Assembly: GCA_022578605.1 (NCBI GenBank)
Contig: MU394064.1
Coordinates: 186,001 to 250,000 of the forward strand
Direction of reading: 5' to 3'
DNA from: Camillea tinctor
Taxonomy: Eukaryota; Ascomycota; Sordariomycetes; Xylariales; Xylariaceae
DNA length: 64,000 nucleotides
Positions 11,267 through 22,610 of this stretch are shown here, one piece after another; within the stretch, counting starts at the first letter, position 1, and each line of letters starts with the position of its first letter. The position numbers and the translations under genes were made by a program. Under the pieces are notes generated by a model. The model saw nothing but the letters and a program-made list of their open reading frames with translations. It did no database searches and was not told the origin of the DNA.

Positions 11267-12162
11267 TTCGTCGAAAGAAAAAAAAATAGTTGGCAACTTT
11301 ACTCTTATAAGTCAAGTCCGCGTAATATTTGCCACTAATATCATCCCTTAAAATGTAGTGTACAACTATCATGTAAACCAATCTGGCAATGTAGTGTATA
11401 ATCCCCAGGAGACAGATCCTTTCCTTCAGTTAATGGTTCGACAAGCCAGGGACCAACGTGCTCTCATTTGCAGACTCGCATATTATACTAGAACCTATAG
11501 CCCGGGGTTGCCGTCATAGTTGGTATTGATTGGCTCATCCCCACTACCAAAGCACCTGGATCACATTCGCGTACCAAACCTGCCACGCGAGAGGGAAGCA
11601 TCGGTATCCAGCCGCCATTCCTGCGCCTTGGGCTTGGTTTTGGTTTTTTTATACACTATGTATGCAGTGTACATATGTATGTCTATCCTGGAACCCATGA
11701 GTCAATTTGCCGAATTATACAGGGTCCTTTCCTCCGACTCGTCGTCACTGGATCAGCAGTTGCTGGGCGGCCTGTGAGGTAAAGGCGAGGGTAAGGTATG
11801 TATTCATATAGGTAATGTAGTTCTACATATACCTACACACAAGACGAAACACGCTGCGGCTCTTCACCTAGTCTCCGCCACCAAGCTTATGAAGCTGTAG
11901 AAGATCCGTAATTTAAACCTCTGCCCATCTTGACAACTCGATCGAAAAACACTCCGCATCGCTAGTCTGTCGGACCGATCGTCTGGAACACTCTGGGATG
12001 ACATATTGGCGACCAGGGGTGGGTAGAAAGTTGACAGGGTATTACGGCCCTCGCTCCGGACTCTTGATAATCACCGCTTAAACTTCCATTTTCTTTTCTC
12101 CCCCCTCTCCCAAAAATAAAGCATTACCCGACCTTCAAAACGTTTCGAACCTTGTTAGACTG
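8645..12162. other. long gene-free region with assembly gap
   Basis: About 3.5 kb between the divergently transcribed zinc transporter (-) and the rhodopsin-fold gene (+). No protein gene or tRNA was recognisable. The left part (8650-9230) is the promoter/leader side of the zinc transporter and has a 178-codon open frame on the minus strand that is low-complexity and rejected. The centre (9700-10800) is AT-rich with many TAGGTA-like words. The right part holds the gap and T tracts listed separately. Confidence 0.6.
10952..11256. repeat. T-rich imperfect duplication around a 10-base N gap
   Basis: Ten N fill 11134-11143. About 30 bases left of the gap (10953-10984, T run then CCCCGCCTTCTTCTTTTTCT) recur almost unchanged just right of it (11149-11179). 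Each copy is followed by a TC-rich stretch and then a long T run (11029-11074, 46 T; 11220-11256, 37 T). The second copy is more diverged after its first 30 bases. This is the pattern of a simple-repeat region that the assembler could not resolve; true length and copy number are uncertain. Confidence 0.85.
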
Positions 12163-13664
12163 ATGCAAACCGATGATGAACACTACCCTCAGCCGGATCG
12201 CCTCGATCAAGGGTGGATGCATATGTATTCTTCGCGCCATATGTCTGAATCTGAATATAGCCGGTTACTAGCCCGCCTATTGAAATCCGAAGGGGCTCCC
12301 GGGCGTGCCGACCCGGCCATGGGCAACGTCAACAGCCACCGCAATCCCACCGTGATGGTGAATACGGCCACATGGATCTTGACGACCTTAGCTATAGTGT
12401 TCCTGGGCGTGCGGATATGGTGTCGCCTCTTTCGACATAAGGGGCTCTGGTGGGATGACGGCCTCCTTATAGCTTCCTTGGTGAGTTATCGCAACCTGCC
12501 CGCATATGTTAACTTGACATATTATGGAGTAGAGTGACTAATGTCAACGAAATAAAACATAAAGGTCGCTCTACTGATCACGGCTAGCGCGCATAGCGCC
12601 ATGCTGGCAGCCGGGTACGGAGCCACCCCTTTCGCTCGGGGCCTGCCCGTCACCTTTCTCGAAGTCGCATTCAGCAGCGCGTCTATCGCGACGGCGTGGA
12701 GCAAGACGGCGTTCGCCATCACGCTCCTCAGCATCGCGAAGACGCGGACCACCAAGGCGTTCCTTTGGATGGCCATCTTTGGCCTCAACCTGATCTGCTA
12801 CCTCTTCGCCGTCGGCTTCTGGTCCAAGACCTGCGAGTCGGATAAGGGCCAGGGTTTTGCGAGCGCCGTTCTCCCCGGACCCTGCTGGTCAGCGGTCTCC
12901 TTCACACTTGTCATGTACATACAGGCCTGTAGGTGTCCCTAAGATATTCACATTTCACCCTCTCCTTCCTCTCAAGCCATGACGGTATTTTTCTAATGAT
13001 GATGAATGCTCTTAGCTTTCTCGGCAGCTATGGATCTCACTCTGGCGTTTCTGCCCTGGCCGATAATATGGAGGACACAGCTCCAAGTTCCAGAAAAGAT
13101 AGGGTTGGGTATATCGATGAGCCTTGGCGTAATGTAAGTGACTTTTCTCTCTTCAAGACAAGCTATGAAGTGTAACGTTGCTATGGGTGTGTGTGCTGAC
13201 ATAAATGCTCGTTGTTCAGAGCTTGTATCGTAGTCATACTACGAATAGTGTTCCTCGAGCAGTTACAAAGTCATTGGGTTGATGCAACATGTAAGTTGAC
13301 TTATATATATATATATACCTATATAAACATGATATTAACCAGCATCCTATAATCAGGGTACACGGGCAAGGTCTGTGTGACGAACATAGCGGAGCCGTGC
13401 GCGACGATTGTGGCCCAGTCGATCCCCGTGTTTCGAACGCTATTCCAAGGGACGAGGTCGGATGAGCGCATCACGACAGGCACGACGGCAGAACCGCGGG
13501 GGTCGACACCGATGCGACGCTCGAGCAACCAGTCCGGGGAGGATCCATTTGGGTTCCTGAACGACGACGAGGCAGACATCAACCTGCGCCTGATCAAGCG
13601 TCCAGACGGTCGTATCGTGCTGGCCACCGAAGAAGACCCGCCGACAGAGGCGCACCCGTCTTAG
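12163..13664 (+). CDS. fungal rhodopsin-fold integral membrane protein, 5 exons
   Basis: Predicted 392-residue seven-helix membrane protein. Exons: 12163-12480, 12565-12928, 13016-13133, 13220-13290 and 13357-13664; each junction is GT-AG and keeps frame. A soluble N-terminus of about 60 residues precedes the helices (VNTATWILTTLAIVFLGVRI, ALLITASAHSAML, TAFAITLLSIAKT, FLWMAIFGLNLICYLFAVGF, FSAAMDLTLAFLPWPIIW, ACIVVILRIVFLEQL). The pieces WWDD after helix 1, the PGPCW block, FLPWPIIW and the following ...LGVIACIVVILR are the signature of the fungal rhodopsin-domain (Pth11/SAT4-like) family. A hydrophilic C-terminal tail with charged residues is probably cytosolic. Members are orphan receptors or accessory proteins of metabolite clusters; no ligand can be inferred. 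No CFEM domain is present. Confidence 0.88.
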
Positions 13665-15098
13665 CAACGCCCTGTAATTCTTATTATATAAAAAAGCAAA
13701 GCTACCTAACTACTCTACTCTACCCAGGTTACATACCTGGTTGCTGGTTTATGCATACATATTAGTAATGATGTGATGTCTTAAGAATCACGATAAACTT
13801 AATGAATGAAACTATGTTTTCAGTCTTTGCTCCTCTCTCTTTCACTATTTTTTTGTTGTTGTTTTCGTTTGAGGCATTGAATCACATATGGTGGCATAGT
13901 ACGGTGTATGAGTATAATAGTTGATATGGGATAAAATAAATTAATCACAGGATAAGGCTGTTTTTTAAGGCTATGTGTTGGAACATGGTAGGCAAAGGCA
14001 CATTGAAAGGATATATTTTTAATAAAGTACTATAAACGTATACCCACTGTCATATTTTCGTAGATAATGGTTCTTGCTCACTAGGAAGCCACTATAAGTA
14101 TAAAATATGTGTACCTATGTATAACTAATTTTATGGGTACACTAGCAAGTGTCTATCAATAGATCAGTTATCACTATATATATATATATATAGTGATTCC
14201 CTAGGTATGGAGAGAGGGAAAGAAAATGGCCATGTGACCTACACAGCATGTGATTTATAGCAACTGGACAAGGTGAGGTCGGAGTACGTCATGAAAAGAC
14301 AAGCTAGTCATCTCAAGTTTAATCAGATAGACCATCACGGGTTCTATTCAAGGTGAATAACCTAACTTCATGTTACTTAGGTTTTTGACTGATATTAGTA
14401 TAAGACAATTTGAACATCGAGTTAGAAACCTCTTTTACCGATCCGAAGTAAACAAATACGATGGATAGCTACTTGATTACTGGCACATGCTTTAGAGTGC
14501 TGGTTACACTATGTACCTACCCCTGTCCCGTGTTTATTGTACATGAACCACCGTTGGGGGGAGGGCCAGGAGGGGGAAGGGGGAAGGGGGAAAGGTGGGC
14601 TGTACCTTGCAGATTAGAGTTTAGCGCGATCCACAAAACCAACCAGACAGCCCCGTCCTCGAGGCTGTAGTCTTAAGAAAATCTCCACCATCTTTTTTCT
14701 CTCTCTTTTTTTCTCTTTTTTTCTTCCCCCAATTTGAAATCTGAGACTTGGGAATCTGACAATCCGAATATTCCCATCACCACCACCACGAGGGCAGAAC
14801 CCCCCCACACACCTGCCCTGCATGTCCCGTGAGCCGCATACTCATACTCACTCGTACTTCCCCTGCGCCTGACAACATATCTTACTCACTTAATTGTCCT
14901 CCTGTTCCGCGTAACGAGTCCGACGGACCTTTTCTTCCCTTCCTATTCCTAACTTCTATTCGCCCCTGCACCTGTTTCACATCGCCTGCTCCAGGAGCTC
15001 ACCTCTGCCTCGGCTTTCCTCCCCTCTCGACATTCATATAAAAATCAACCCGCAGCGACAGAGCTGGCCTCGAGAAGAGGCTGCTTTTCTAGCCCACC
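13665..15098. other. gene-free intergenic region
   Basis: About 1.4 kb between two genes on the plus strand. It holds AT-rich sequence, one strong palindrome (listed), a G-rich patch near 14556-14595 and the CT-rich leader of the following nuclease gene (14690-15060). No ORF with coding character. Confidence 0.6.
14170..14197. repeat. 28-bp perfect palindrome with TA core
   Basis: ATCACTA followed by alternating TA and then TAGTGAT forms an exact inverted repeat able to extrude as a cruciform. It lies mid-way in the intergenic region, about 500 bases past the rhodopsin-fold gene. No function can be assigned. Confidence 0.8.
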
Positions 15099-16166
15099 AT
15101 GTCCAAAAGCACACTTGCAGTAATAGCCGCGGCCAGCGCAGGAGCCGGAGCCGCCGTCACAGCAGCAATGTACTCGCTACGATCACAAACCTCGCCCGAG
15201 CAGAAGCTCAATAAAACCATAGCTACCACTACCACTACAACTACCAGCTCGACCACCGCTCCCATACCCATACCGTCTAAGCAAATATTCACCCCTCCCA
15301 ACCAACATACCCCATTCTCGACCTCGGCCCCGGCTACCGTTGGTGGTTCTAACCCCGCACTCGTCGACCCCGCAGGCCTGTTCGAGTACGGCTTCCCCGG
15401 TCCCGTCTCCGACATTGCGACGCGACAAGCCCTGATATCCTCGTTCGATCGCCGTACGCGCAACCCGCATTGGGTGGTAGAGCACATCACCCCAGCGTCG
15501 CTGGCACTCCGCGATGGAGACCGGAAGCACAGCACGTTCCTGGAAGATGAGGCCGTTCCTGAGAAGTTCCGCGCGAAGTTGAAGGACTACTTCCGGTCGG
15601 GCTACGACCGGGGCCACCAGGTGCCCGCGGCAGATGCGCGCTGGGCCCAGGGCGCCATGGACGAGACCTTCTACCTGACCAACATGTGCCCCCAGGTGGG
15701 CGAGGGCTTCAACCGTGACTACTGGGCCCATGTTGAGGACTTCTGCCGCCGCCTGACCACCCAGTACCCCAGCGTGCGCATCGTTACCGGACCCCTCTAC
15801 CTACCCAAGCGCGACCCCGCCGACAACAAGTGGTACGTTCGTTACGAGGTTATCGGCAACCCGCCCTCGGTCGCCGTCCCGACGCACTTTTATAAGGTCA
15901 TATTTGCCGAGGACGGCGCGGGCACGGGTACGGGCAACGTGGCTATAGGTGCCTTTGTCTTGCCTAACGCCCCTATCCCCAACGAGAAGCCCCTAGCCGA
16001 CTTCGAGGTCCCCGTCGAAGCCGTCGAGCGCGCTAGCGGTCTCGAGTTCGCTACTAAGCTCGCGCCGCAGCGTCGCCGCCGCCTCTGCGCAGATACCTCG
16101 TGTTCGCTCGTCATTCGCGAGTACGCTGATCGCCAAAAGGCGTTCGCGAAGCCCAAGGGAAAATAA
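15099..16166 (+). CDS. NUC1: mitochondrial nuclease NUC1 (endonuclease G type)
   Basis: Intronless, 355 residues. It is a DNA/RNA non-specific nuclease of the beta-beta-alpha-metal fold. The motif DRGHQVPAAD begins at residue 170, making His173 the catalytic base; Asn195 in TNMCPQ is the expected metal ligand, and the following helix (FNRDYWAHVEDFCR) is typical. The N-terminus (STLAVIAAASAGAGAAVTAAM) is a hydrophobic, alanine-rich segment that fits import into, and anchoring at, the inner mitochondrial membrane. A low-complexity Thr/Ser linker follows (about residues 41-55). In yeast Nuc1 degrades mitochondrial DNA and acts in apoptosis-like death and recombination; the same is inferred here. 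Start is the first ATG, in a good context (CCACCATGTCC). Confidence 0.94.
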   Translation: MSKSTLAVIAAASAGAGAAVTAAMYSLRSQTSPEQKLNKTIATTTTTTTSSTTAPIPIPSKQIFTPPNQHTPFSTSAPATVGGSNPALVDPAGLFEYGFPGPVSDIATRQALISSFDRRTRNPHWVVEHITPASLALRDGDRKHSTFLEDEAVPEKFRAKLKDYFRSGYDRGHQVPAADARWAQGAMDETFYLTNMCPQVGEGFNRDYWAHVEDFCRRLTTQYPSVRIVTGPLYLPKRDPADNKWYVRYEVIGNPPSVAVPTHFYKVIFAEDGAGTGTGNVAIGAFVLPNAPIPNEKPLADFEVPVEAVERASGLEFATKLAPQRRRRLCADTSCSLVIREYADRQKAFAKPKGK

Positions 16167-18388
16167 ATAAGACTCGTCCATAAATAAGGATGCGACATTT
16201 TGACCTGTTTATCCTTTCTACGGGACCTAGCTCTTTACGAAGAGCTTGGGAGTAGTTGGGAGAGATGGATGCAAAACGAAGCTTGACGATATTTTGAAGG
16301 GGAGAGCAGTAATGGAAGAGGAGGGGACACGATAATGAACTGATGTTGGAAATCAGAGGTAAATTCATTACCCACGCCCTTTTTCTGGTTTCTCCTCCCC
16401 AAACCAAGGCAGGCCTAGGCCTATATCTTGAAACCGGGAGACTGTGAATCCCCCTCCTCCGTTTGTATTTATTAACTTGGCTTTAGTCGACTGATTTAAC
16501 GTTTTTATATACAGTCAGTAGTATATACACTCATCTACTTACGTATATATTGTACCTATCTACACATACACGTTATATATATGTATATATACTCGGATAA
16601 AGGGCTATGGGTTAAGAGATCTAAAGGAGGTCGATTTCGAATGATATATATTTATACATGCATACCTGCCTCTACCTACACCCGCTCACCTATCTGCCTA
16701 CCTTTACACACACCATTTCACCTTGTATGTTATCAGCTCCGTACGAGATTACATATATACATACAACCATATTTTATGCGCTCTTCGCATATTTACAATA
16801 TTATACATCTTGATATACACATACGAGATACTCTTTTTTTATTTTTTATATGTTTGATTTATTAGAACACATTGTTCATCACTCTTGCGTATCTATGCAC
16901 CCATCCTTCACTTCTCTCTTATTCTTCCCTTTTTTTACCTACTTACCTACCTCACTTTATCGAATATTGTTTATTTAATCCAGCCTTTATTTATTTATTT
17001 GTTTTTATTCTTACTCCCGCTTCTTTTTTTTTCTTTTTTTTTTTCTTTTTTTTTTTGAATTGTCTTCGGTTCTTCTTCTATATGTCGTATTATCAATTTT
17101 TTATTATTCTTATTCGATAATGTTCACTTCGTCTCTGGATACCGGTTTTGTTTCCCCCCCCTTTCCGGTTTAATGTGCATATGAACACGCATATGCTTCA
17201 TCTGATAGATGGATGGAGGGATGGATAGATATCGTGTCGATGCTGCGAAGGGATAGGAATTATGTACAGTTTACGGGTGTAGATGGATGGGATGGCTTGC
17301 ACGGCGGGAGAAGGGAAGGTATTGATACAGGGTTATATATTGTGTTATAAGGGTGGGATATTCTTTTGCTTCTCGGATTTGGGGTTCTTAGCATACCATG
17401 GCCATCTTTTTTTTTCTTAAGAACATTATTGTTCGCATATATAATAACATAGGTAGCATCAATGATTTGTATTTTTTTTTGTTTTGCATGTATTTTCTCT
17501 CTTTTTGGTGCTACTAAGTTATCCTCACAACTTACTTCCTATCCGGGACCATAATCTACTTTCTTCGCTCTCCTATCCTATCCTTCTATTTTAGTTATTT
17601 CACTCCCTTCCGTATAATATACTCTCCCTCTCTCCCTTTTGTATAGTCCCATACATAGATACTCAAGAAGCTCACTTCTGCATTCTCGTAAAAAAAACAC
17701 CATTTCCATAGAGGAGTATCTAGGTTCAAATTCCAGAAGTGGAGGTTTAGAGGAAAGAAAAAAAAGGGGGTGTATTTGGGTATTTTGTTTTCCTGTTTCG
17801 TAGCATGTCTGCCTTTATCTAGCTACCTTACATGGAACATTAAAAAAAAAAAGAAAACGCCTTCTCAAATGCAAGAGCGTATACATGGCCCTATGGTATT
17901 TCTTCTTTTTGTTTCGCCTTTGCTTCATTTCCGGGGTGTAGTAAACTCGCCTACACATCCCCATTCACCGGAGCACACCACATGGCCCTTCTAGATACCT
18001 AGACATGAAGAAATTATCTTCATAAGATTCCCTTCTTCATAAAGAATAGGCTCATGATGGGTCTTCTACCATTGTCTAGCCCGATATAGGGCCCGTATAT
18101 GATAATCATCATTTTAGAGAGCATTTACCTTTCTTGAATGCCATCAAGATCTAGCCCCAGATCCACTCTATGGGATATCTCCCCAAATGCTCACTTTTCA
18201 TGAACTAAGCTCGTACCCTTTACCAGTACACCTTATGAGCTAACGATGAGCCTAGACGAGTGATGTTGCAAATTATGGGATGGTAGCCTCACATGCTTCG
18301 GTGACAACCTACATGAGTCCTGAACCATCAATGCCGGGATCCCTTCTGTCACCTGATCGGCTCGAAGCGATCGGTATCCGAAGAAATT
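16167..18388. other. gene-free intergenic region between convergent genes
   Basis: About 2.2 kb between the ends of NUC1 (+) and PFS2 (-). It contains many T-rich stretches (notably 17022-17065) and TATA/CATA repeats near 16500-16600. I see no exon-like sequence or RNA gene; the length exceeds what two 3' UTRs need. Confidence 0.55.
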
Positions 18389-20530
18389 CTACCGCACTCG
18401 GGTATAGTTTCCCTTTTTTTGTTCCATCCGCAAGCTTTCTTCTTGACTGGGCAGTGGGGCCCTCCTACGGTTACTGCTGTCAGACATGTCGCCGGGGATG
18501 GGAACAGGTGGGGGCGGGAATCCAAGAGGAACGGTGAAGTTAGGTGGTGGCATAAACCCAGGAGGTAGCATTCCTGGAGGCGGGGGAGGTGGTAGACCGG
18601 CTTTCTGCATCATCTCCGCGATCTTCGCAAAGTCGGCCGGATTACTAGGGTCCAAGCCTGGGAGTGGTGGAGGTGGTGCAGCACCATTAGCACCTGGTAT
18701 CGGGAACGGCAGAGGAGGCGGAGCTGCAGCCGGTGCGGCGCCAACACCAGGAATTTGAGGTGGAGGAGGGGGTACGCCATTGGCTGGCAAGGAGAGACCA
18801 GGCAAGCCAGGAAGACCAGGAAAGGCGGATGTAGGTTGTCGGAGCGGCATCTTCTGGTCAACCAAACCTTCCATCTCATCCTCAAGCTCTTGCTCCTCCT
18901 CTTCTTGCCTTTGACGGCGACCGCCGCGCCGGTCCCATGTCCCTTGGGCTTCAGCAGCTGCCTCGCCAATATGGTATCTATCCTGGAAGATGTCCGTTTC
19001 GCCCGGACGGGCTCGGGACCAGAACCTGGTGATTCGATCGTTCGAACCCGAGGCTAAAATATGACCAAGTGGATGCCAATCCAAGGACCAGATAGCGAAA
19101 TCATGGGCGAAAGGAACTTTGTGCGCAGGGTAGATGCTCTGAGCAGGTGCTGTCTGGGGGTCCGGGCTTTCGTACACGGCCGTGCTGATAGCTTGACCAG
19201 CCGGTGTGTTCGGTTCATCTAGGAGATAGTGAAATAAGGAACCATCATTGCCTCCGGTGCTCAGAAGATTTGAGTGGATAGGATGCCATGCGAGGGTTGA
19301 AATATCCTTTTCGTGGCCCTTGATGAGACAAATATCTCTCATCATCCGCAGATCGAATATTCTCGCCGTTTGGTCTCGTGCCGAAGTTGCTAAACACCAG
19401 CCCATTACACGCTCAAATAACGTCTTCGTAATGTTGTTTTTGTGGCCGTGAAGGGTGGTCAGACAGCGCTGGGTTCTCGGGTCCCAGAGCTTAACTAGAT
19501 GGTCCTTAGATCCAGACACAATGAGACCTTTCGTCGGATGCCAATCGCAACTCTTAGCATCCCATCCGTGACCTTGCAGCGTAGATTCAGCAACGCCACC
19601 AGCAAAGTCGAAGATCTTAAGGGTTGAATCATCAGAGGCGGTTACGAACTTGGAATCGTTGGGGCTGAAAGCGAGGTCTCTGATAGGGTCATGGTGGCCC
19701 TGTATGACCTGGACATTGTTGAAATTGGGCTGCCAGTATTTGATAATGCCATCATGATCAGCCGAGAGTAACCAGTCATCGCTATGGGAATAGGCCAAGG
19801 CTCGAATGGCTACATCATGGGCCTGCATGATGGTCTCGAAGTTGAAGCCGGTGCCATTCCACAAGGTGAATTCGCCGCTACTTGATGCTGTTAATAATCT
19901 TCTGCCCTCTGGCGTCCAACGGACGACATTGACGGGATGCTTGATTTTATTTAATGATGAGTGAAGATGTTTGGTAGGCACCGTGTCGGCGGGGTTTGTT
20001 ACCCTTGCCAACGGTGGAAGCATCTAATTTGCACTTAGAATAAGCAGTTCGGACACATCTTGGAGGAGGCAATGGGCGACCAACTCACATCGACAATATA
20101 GCTAGCACTAGGTCGCTCAACTTCTCCTTTGAAGGCGCCCTTCATGCGAGGTTGGCGGTTGCGCATCCAATGGGCCATGGTCGAGCCATAGTCCGTTACA
20201 GGCCCTGCACATATGGTAAGTTAGGAGACCGGAGGGTGTACGGGGAACAAAAAGGGCGAGGCAGAGTTGGCATCAATAGTTGGGTAGTATAGACCTTGCG
20301 ATAGAGGCAAGATGGTCCCCCACCGCATTGTGACGGTGACAAGCTTTAGAATGGGAAATAGGACTTGAGGTACTGGCCTGCATAGAATAGACCAACTAGA
20401 TAAATAATCTGAGAAATGGGATGTACTCACGTCTGCCTCTAGCTCTCACAAAACCACCATCATATCCTCCTCCTCCTCCTGCTCCTCCACCACCGGGACC
20501 GCCATGATCCCCACGTGGATCGTAAGCCAT
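18389..20530 (-). CDS. PFS2: polyadenylation factor subunit 2, WD40 protein, 3 exons
   Basis: Predicted 616-residue subunit of the cleavage and polyadenylation factor (WDR33 in animals), acting in the nucleus on pre-mRNA 3' ends. Exons 20530-20431, 20204-20089 and 20023-18389; introns GTGAGT...CAG and GTGAGT...TAG keep frame. The glycine-rich N-terminus leads to [18 protein letters not shown] and [15 protein letters not shown], the hallmark that precedes the beta-propeller. Seven WD repeats follow (about residues 90-410), including [36 protein letters not shown] and [12 protein letters not shown] long proline/glycine-rich tail (about residues 480-590, PPPPLPG-type repeats) ends the protein, as usual in filamentous fungi. 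Sequence identity by recognition is very clear. Confidence 0.96.
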
Positions 20531-22610
20531 GAAGGGCTATAAGGTCATGCGTTGTACTTGGATTAATTTAGTGATGCCGATTTTCTGTACTGAATAAAGA
20601 TAATGTTTTCATCGGCGATTAAGAGGATAAAGGAGTGAATGAGGCGATGGTTTAGAAAGGTGCGTTGTTGAAGTATGGAACAATCAAACAAGGGATTTGG
20701 CCAGGATTTGGATTTGTTACTCTCTTAATTGAAGGTTCGATGTCACTTGGGGGAAGCTTTCAGCCACAGAATTGGTATTTGGAACGTGGACGCGTCCACT
20801 GTAGGTGGCTTAAAAAACTAAGTTAGAGCTATTGTGGAGTCTATGAACCTTTTAGTACTTAACCTTAGGTACTTACTTGACCTAAAGTTATTTAGGTGGA
20901 TTTGGTCCACTTGCTTTACCTCGGATTAAATTATTAGCCGAACACCGACAGCTGGAACAAAACCTGACGAACCTTCCCAAGTTGTAACTTGAACCTGAAG
21001 GTTCCACAGTTCAGGTGAGCGGGTCTTAGAAAAAAGACAAGGACATCCCATGGAAGTTTCTTCACGATGGGAAATCCGGTGGACCGTTCTCATGCCCAGG
21101 CGCTAAAATGCAGGCGACCGAGGGATCTGGTGGCACCTTCAATGATCCAGTCCAACCCGAGGCTGACCCATTTCCATATCAAAAACTTTCATCTTGACTT
21201 TTTTTTTTCTTTCTTTTCCCTTTTTGTTTTCTCGCTCCTGAAATAATATTACTATACTACTGTTACAGTAGTACATACCTCATTAGCCAAGACTGTCTTT
21301 CACATGCTTTTTTCTCCCATGATTTATTTCATAGCTCCTTTTTTCATCTTCTTTGCTCCATTTCTAGAATTGGTATCCTATTCCCGTCCCCAGTGAATTT
21401 TTTTCTATCCTTTTCTTCTTCCCGTCTTTTACGGAGTACATATCATCAATCGCATATTCACAATATAAACATATAAAGCCAAGATGGTTTCTCTTGGGGC
21501 CAAGCCACCAGTGATAGTAATTCTACGTACATAACAATACATTCCTCACGTTCGATTCGGCACCATTAACCGCGAAATGTTCCAGGCTCAACAAGTCGTT
21601 CACTACCCCACCACACACACGCACATAACCTATGCATATACGTAGTGACTACAGTGCACTGCACTACATTACATACAATATCCTGGACAAGGCAGAGAGG
21701 TATGGTGTAGATGCGACGTGACAAGGTCCCCACTAAAGTTAGCAGCATCTACGGATCCGTTTGTATATATTCTGGATCTCCAGGGTCTTTGTCATATGTG
21801 AGTGCCATAAATATCTATGTCTGGTGATGTATAAGTTTCGAACTAATTACTTACCTATTTTACTCAGTTATTTATTTCACTTCAATTATTATCTTGGCCG
21901 CTCGATTGTTTTTTTCTTCTTTTTCCCATTCCAAGACCTTGGCTACATACCAACAAACATCATTGATTCCCCTCCAAGATATACTACATACTACTTAACC
22001 TATACGTATACATCCCTAGATACATAGGTTATAGGTTACCTGCATACACCTACCTACGTACTGTATATGCAAGGTTGACGCAGTACTACATGCACTTCTG
22101 CTATTATTCAACCTATCCACGTTATAGGTTACATAGACTTGTTATGTTGATGTAACTACTGTCTGTATAGGTAAGTGCCACTCACCGAGTCAGGTAACAC
22201 ATGAGGTGATGTTATCTTATTACAATATGCACTTTCCTATTCTTCAACATCTCTCTTCTCAACATAACCTTGTAACCTAGTAACCTAGGTTGGCTCCTAC
22301 CTATGACCTATCCTTTTATCACTACCCCTATCCCTTGTCAACCTTATCAATGGTGGTGTAACAGAGCTTTGCCCCCCTCTCCCCCTTCCCCTCCAACTTG
22401 GACCTTAAAGACTCCCAAGGTTCTCAACTAATATATATATATATATATATTGTGCCATGATAGTACCAGTCTCTTCGCTTTCCTCGCCCTGAATATAATT
22501 ATCCAAAACAATATTCATCTGATGTATTATCTGGCTGCCCTAAATCGAATTGTCCCATCGAGGTAGCTAGCTAGCCAGCCATTCTTTCACATTCAACAAA
22601 ACCCGTCGCC
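20531..22610. promoter_or_regulatory. divergent intergenic region, PFS2 and acyltransferase promoters
   Basis: About 2.1 kb between two outward-facing genes. It has a CT-rich block (21200-21430), one TACGGAGTA word (21430), an AT run (22430-22451) and pyrimidine tracts before the acyltransferase start (22377-22392). No ORF or RNA gene supported. Confidence 0.5.

Noticed and set aside
11026..11289. Phe-rich ORF over the poly(T) region
   Set aside because: Pure translation of T homopolymers across an N gap.
17720..17736. GGTTCAAATTCC as a possible tRNA T-arm
   Set aside because: The surrounding bases do not form a proper T stem or acceptor stem, and no A/B box pair or anticodon arm is found.
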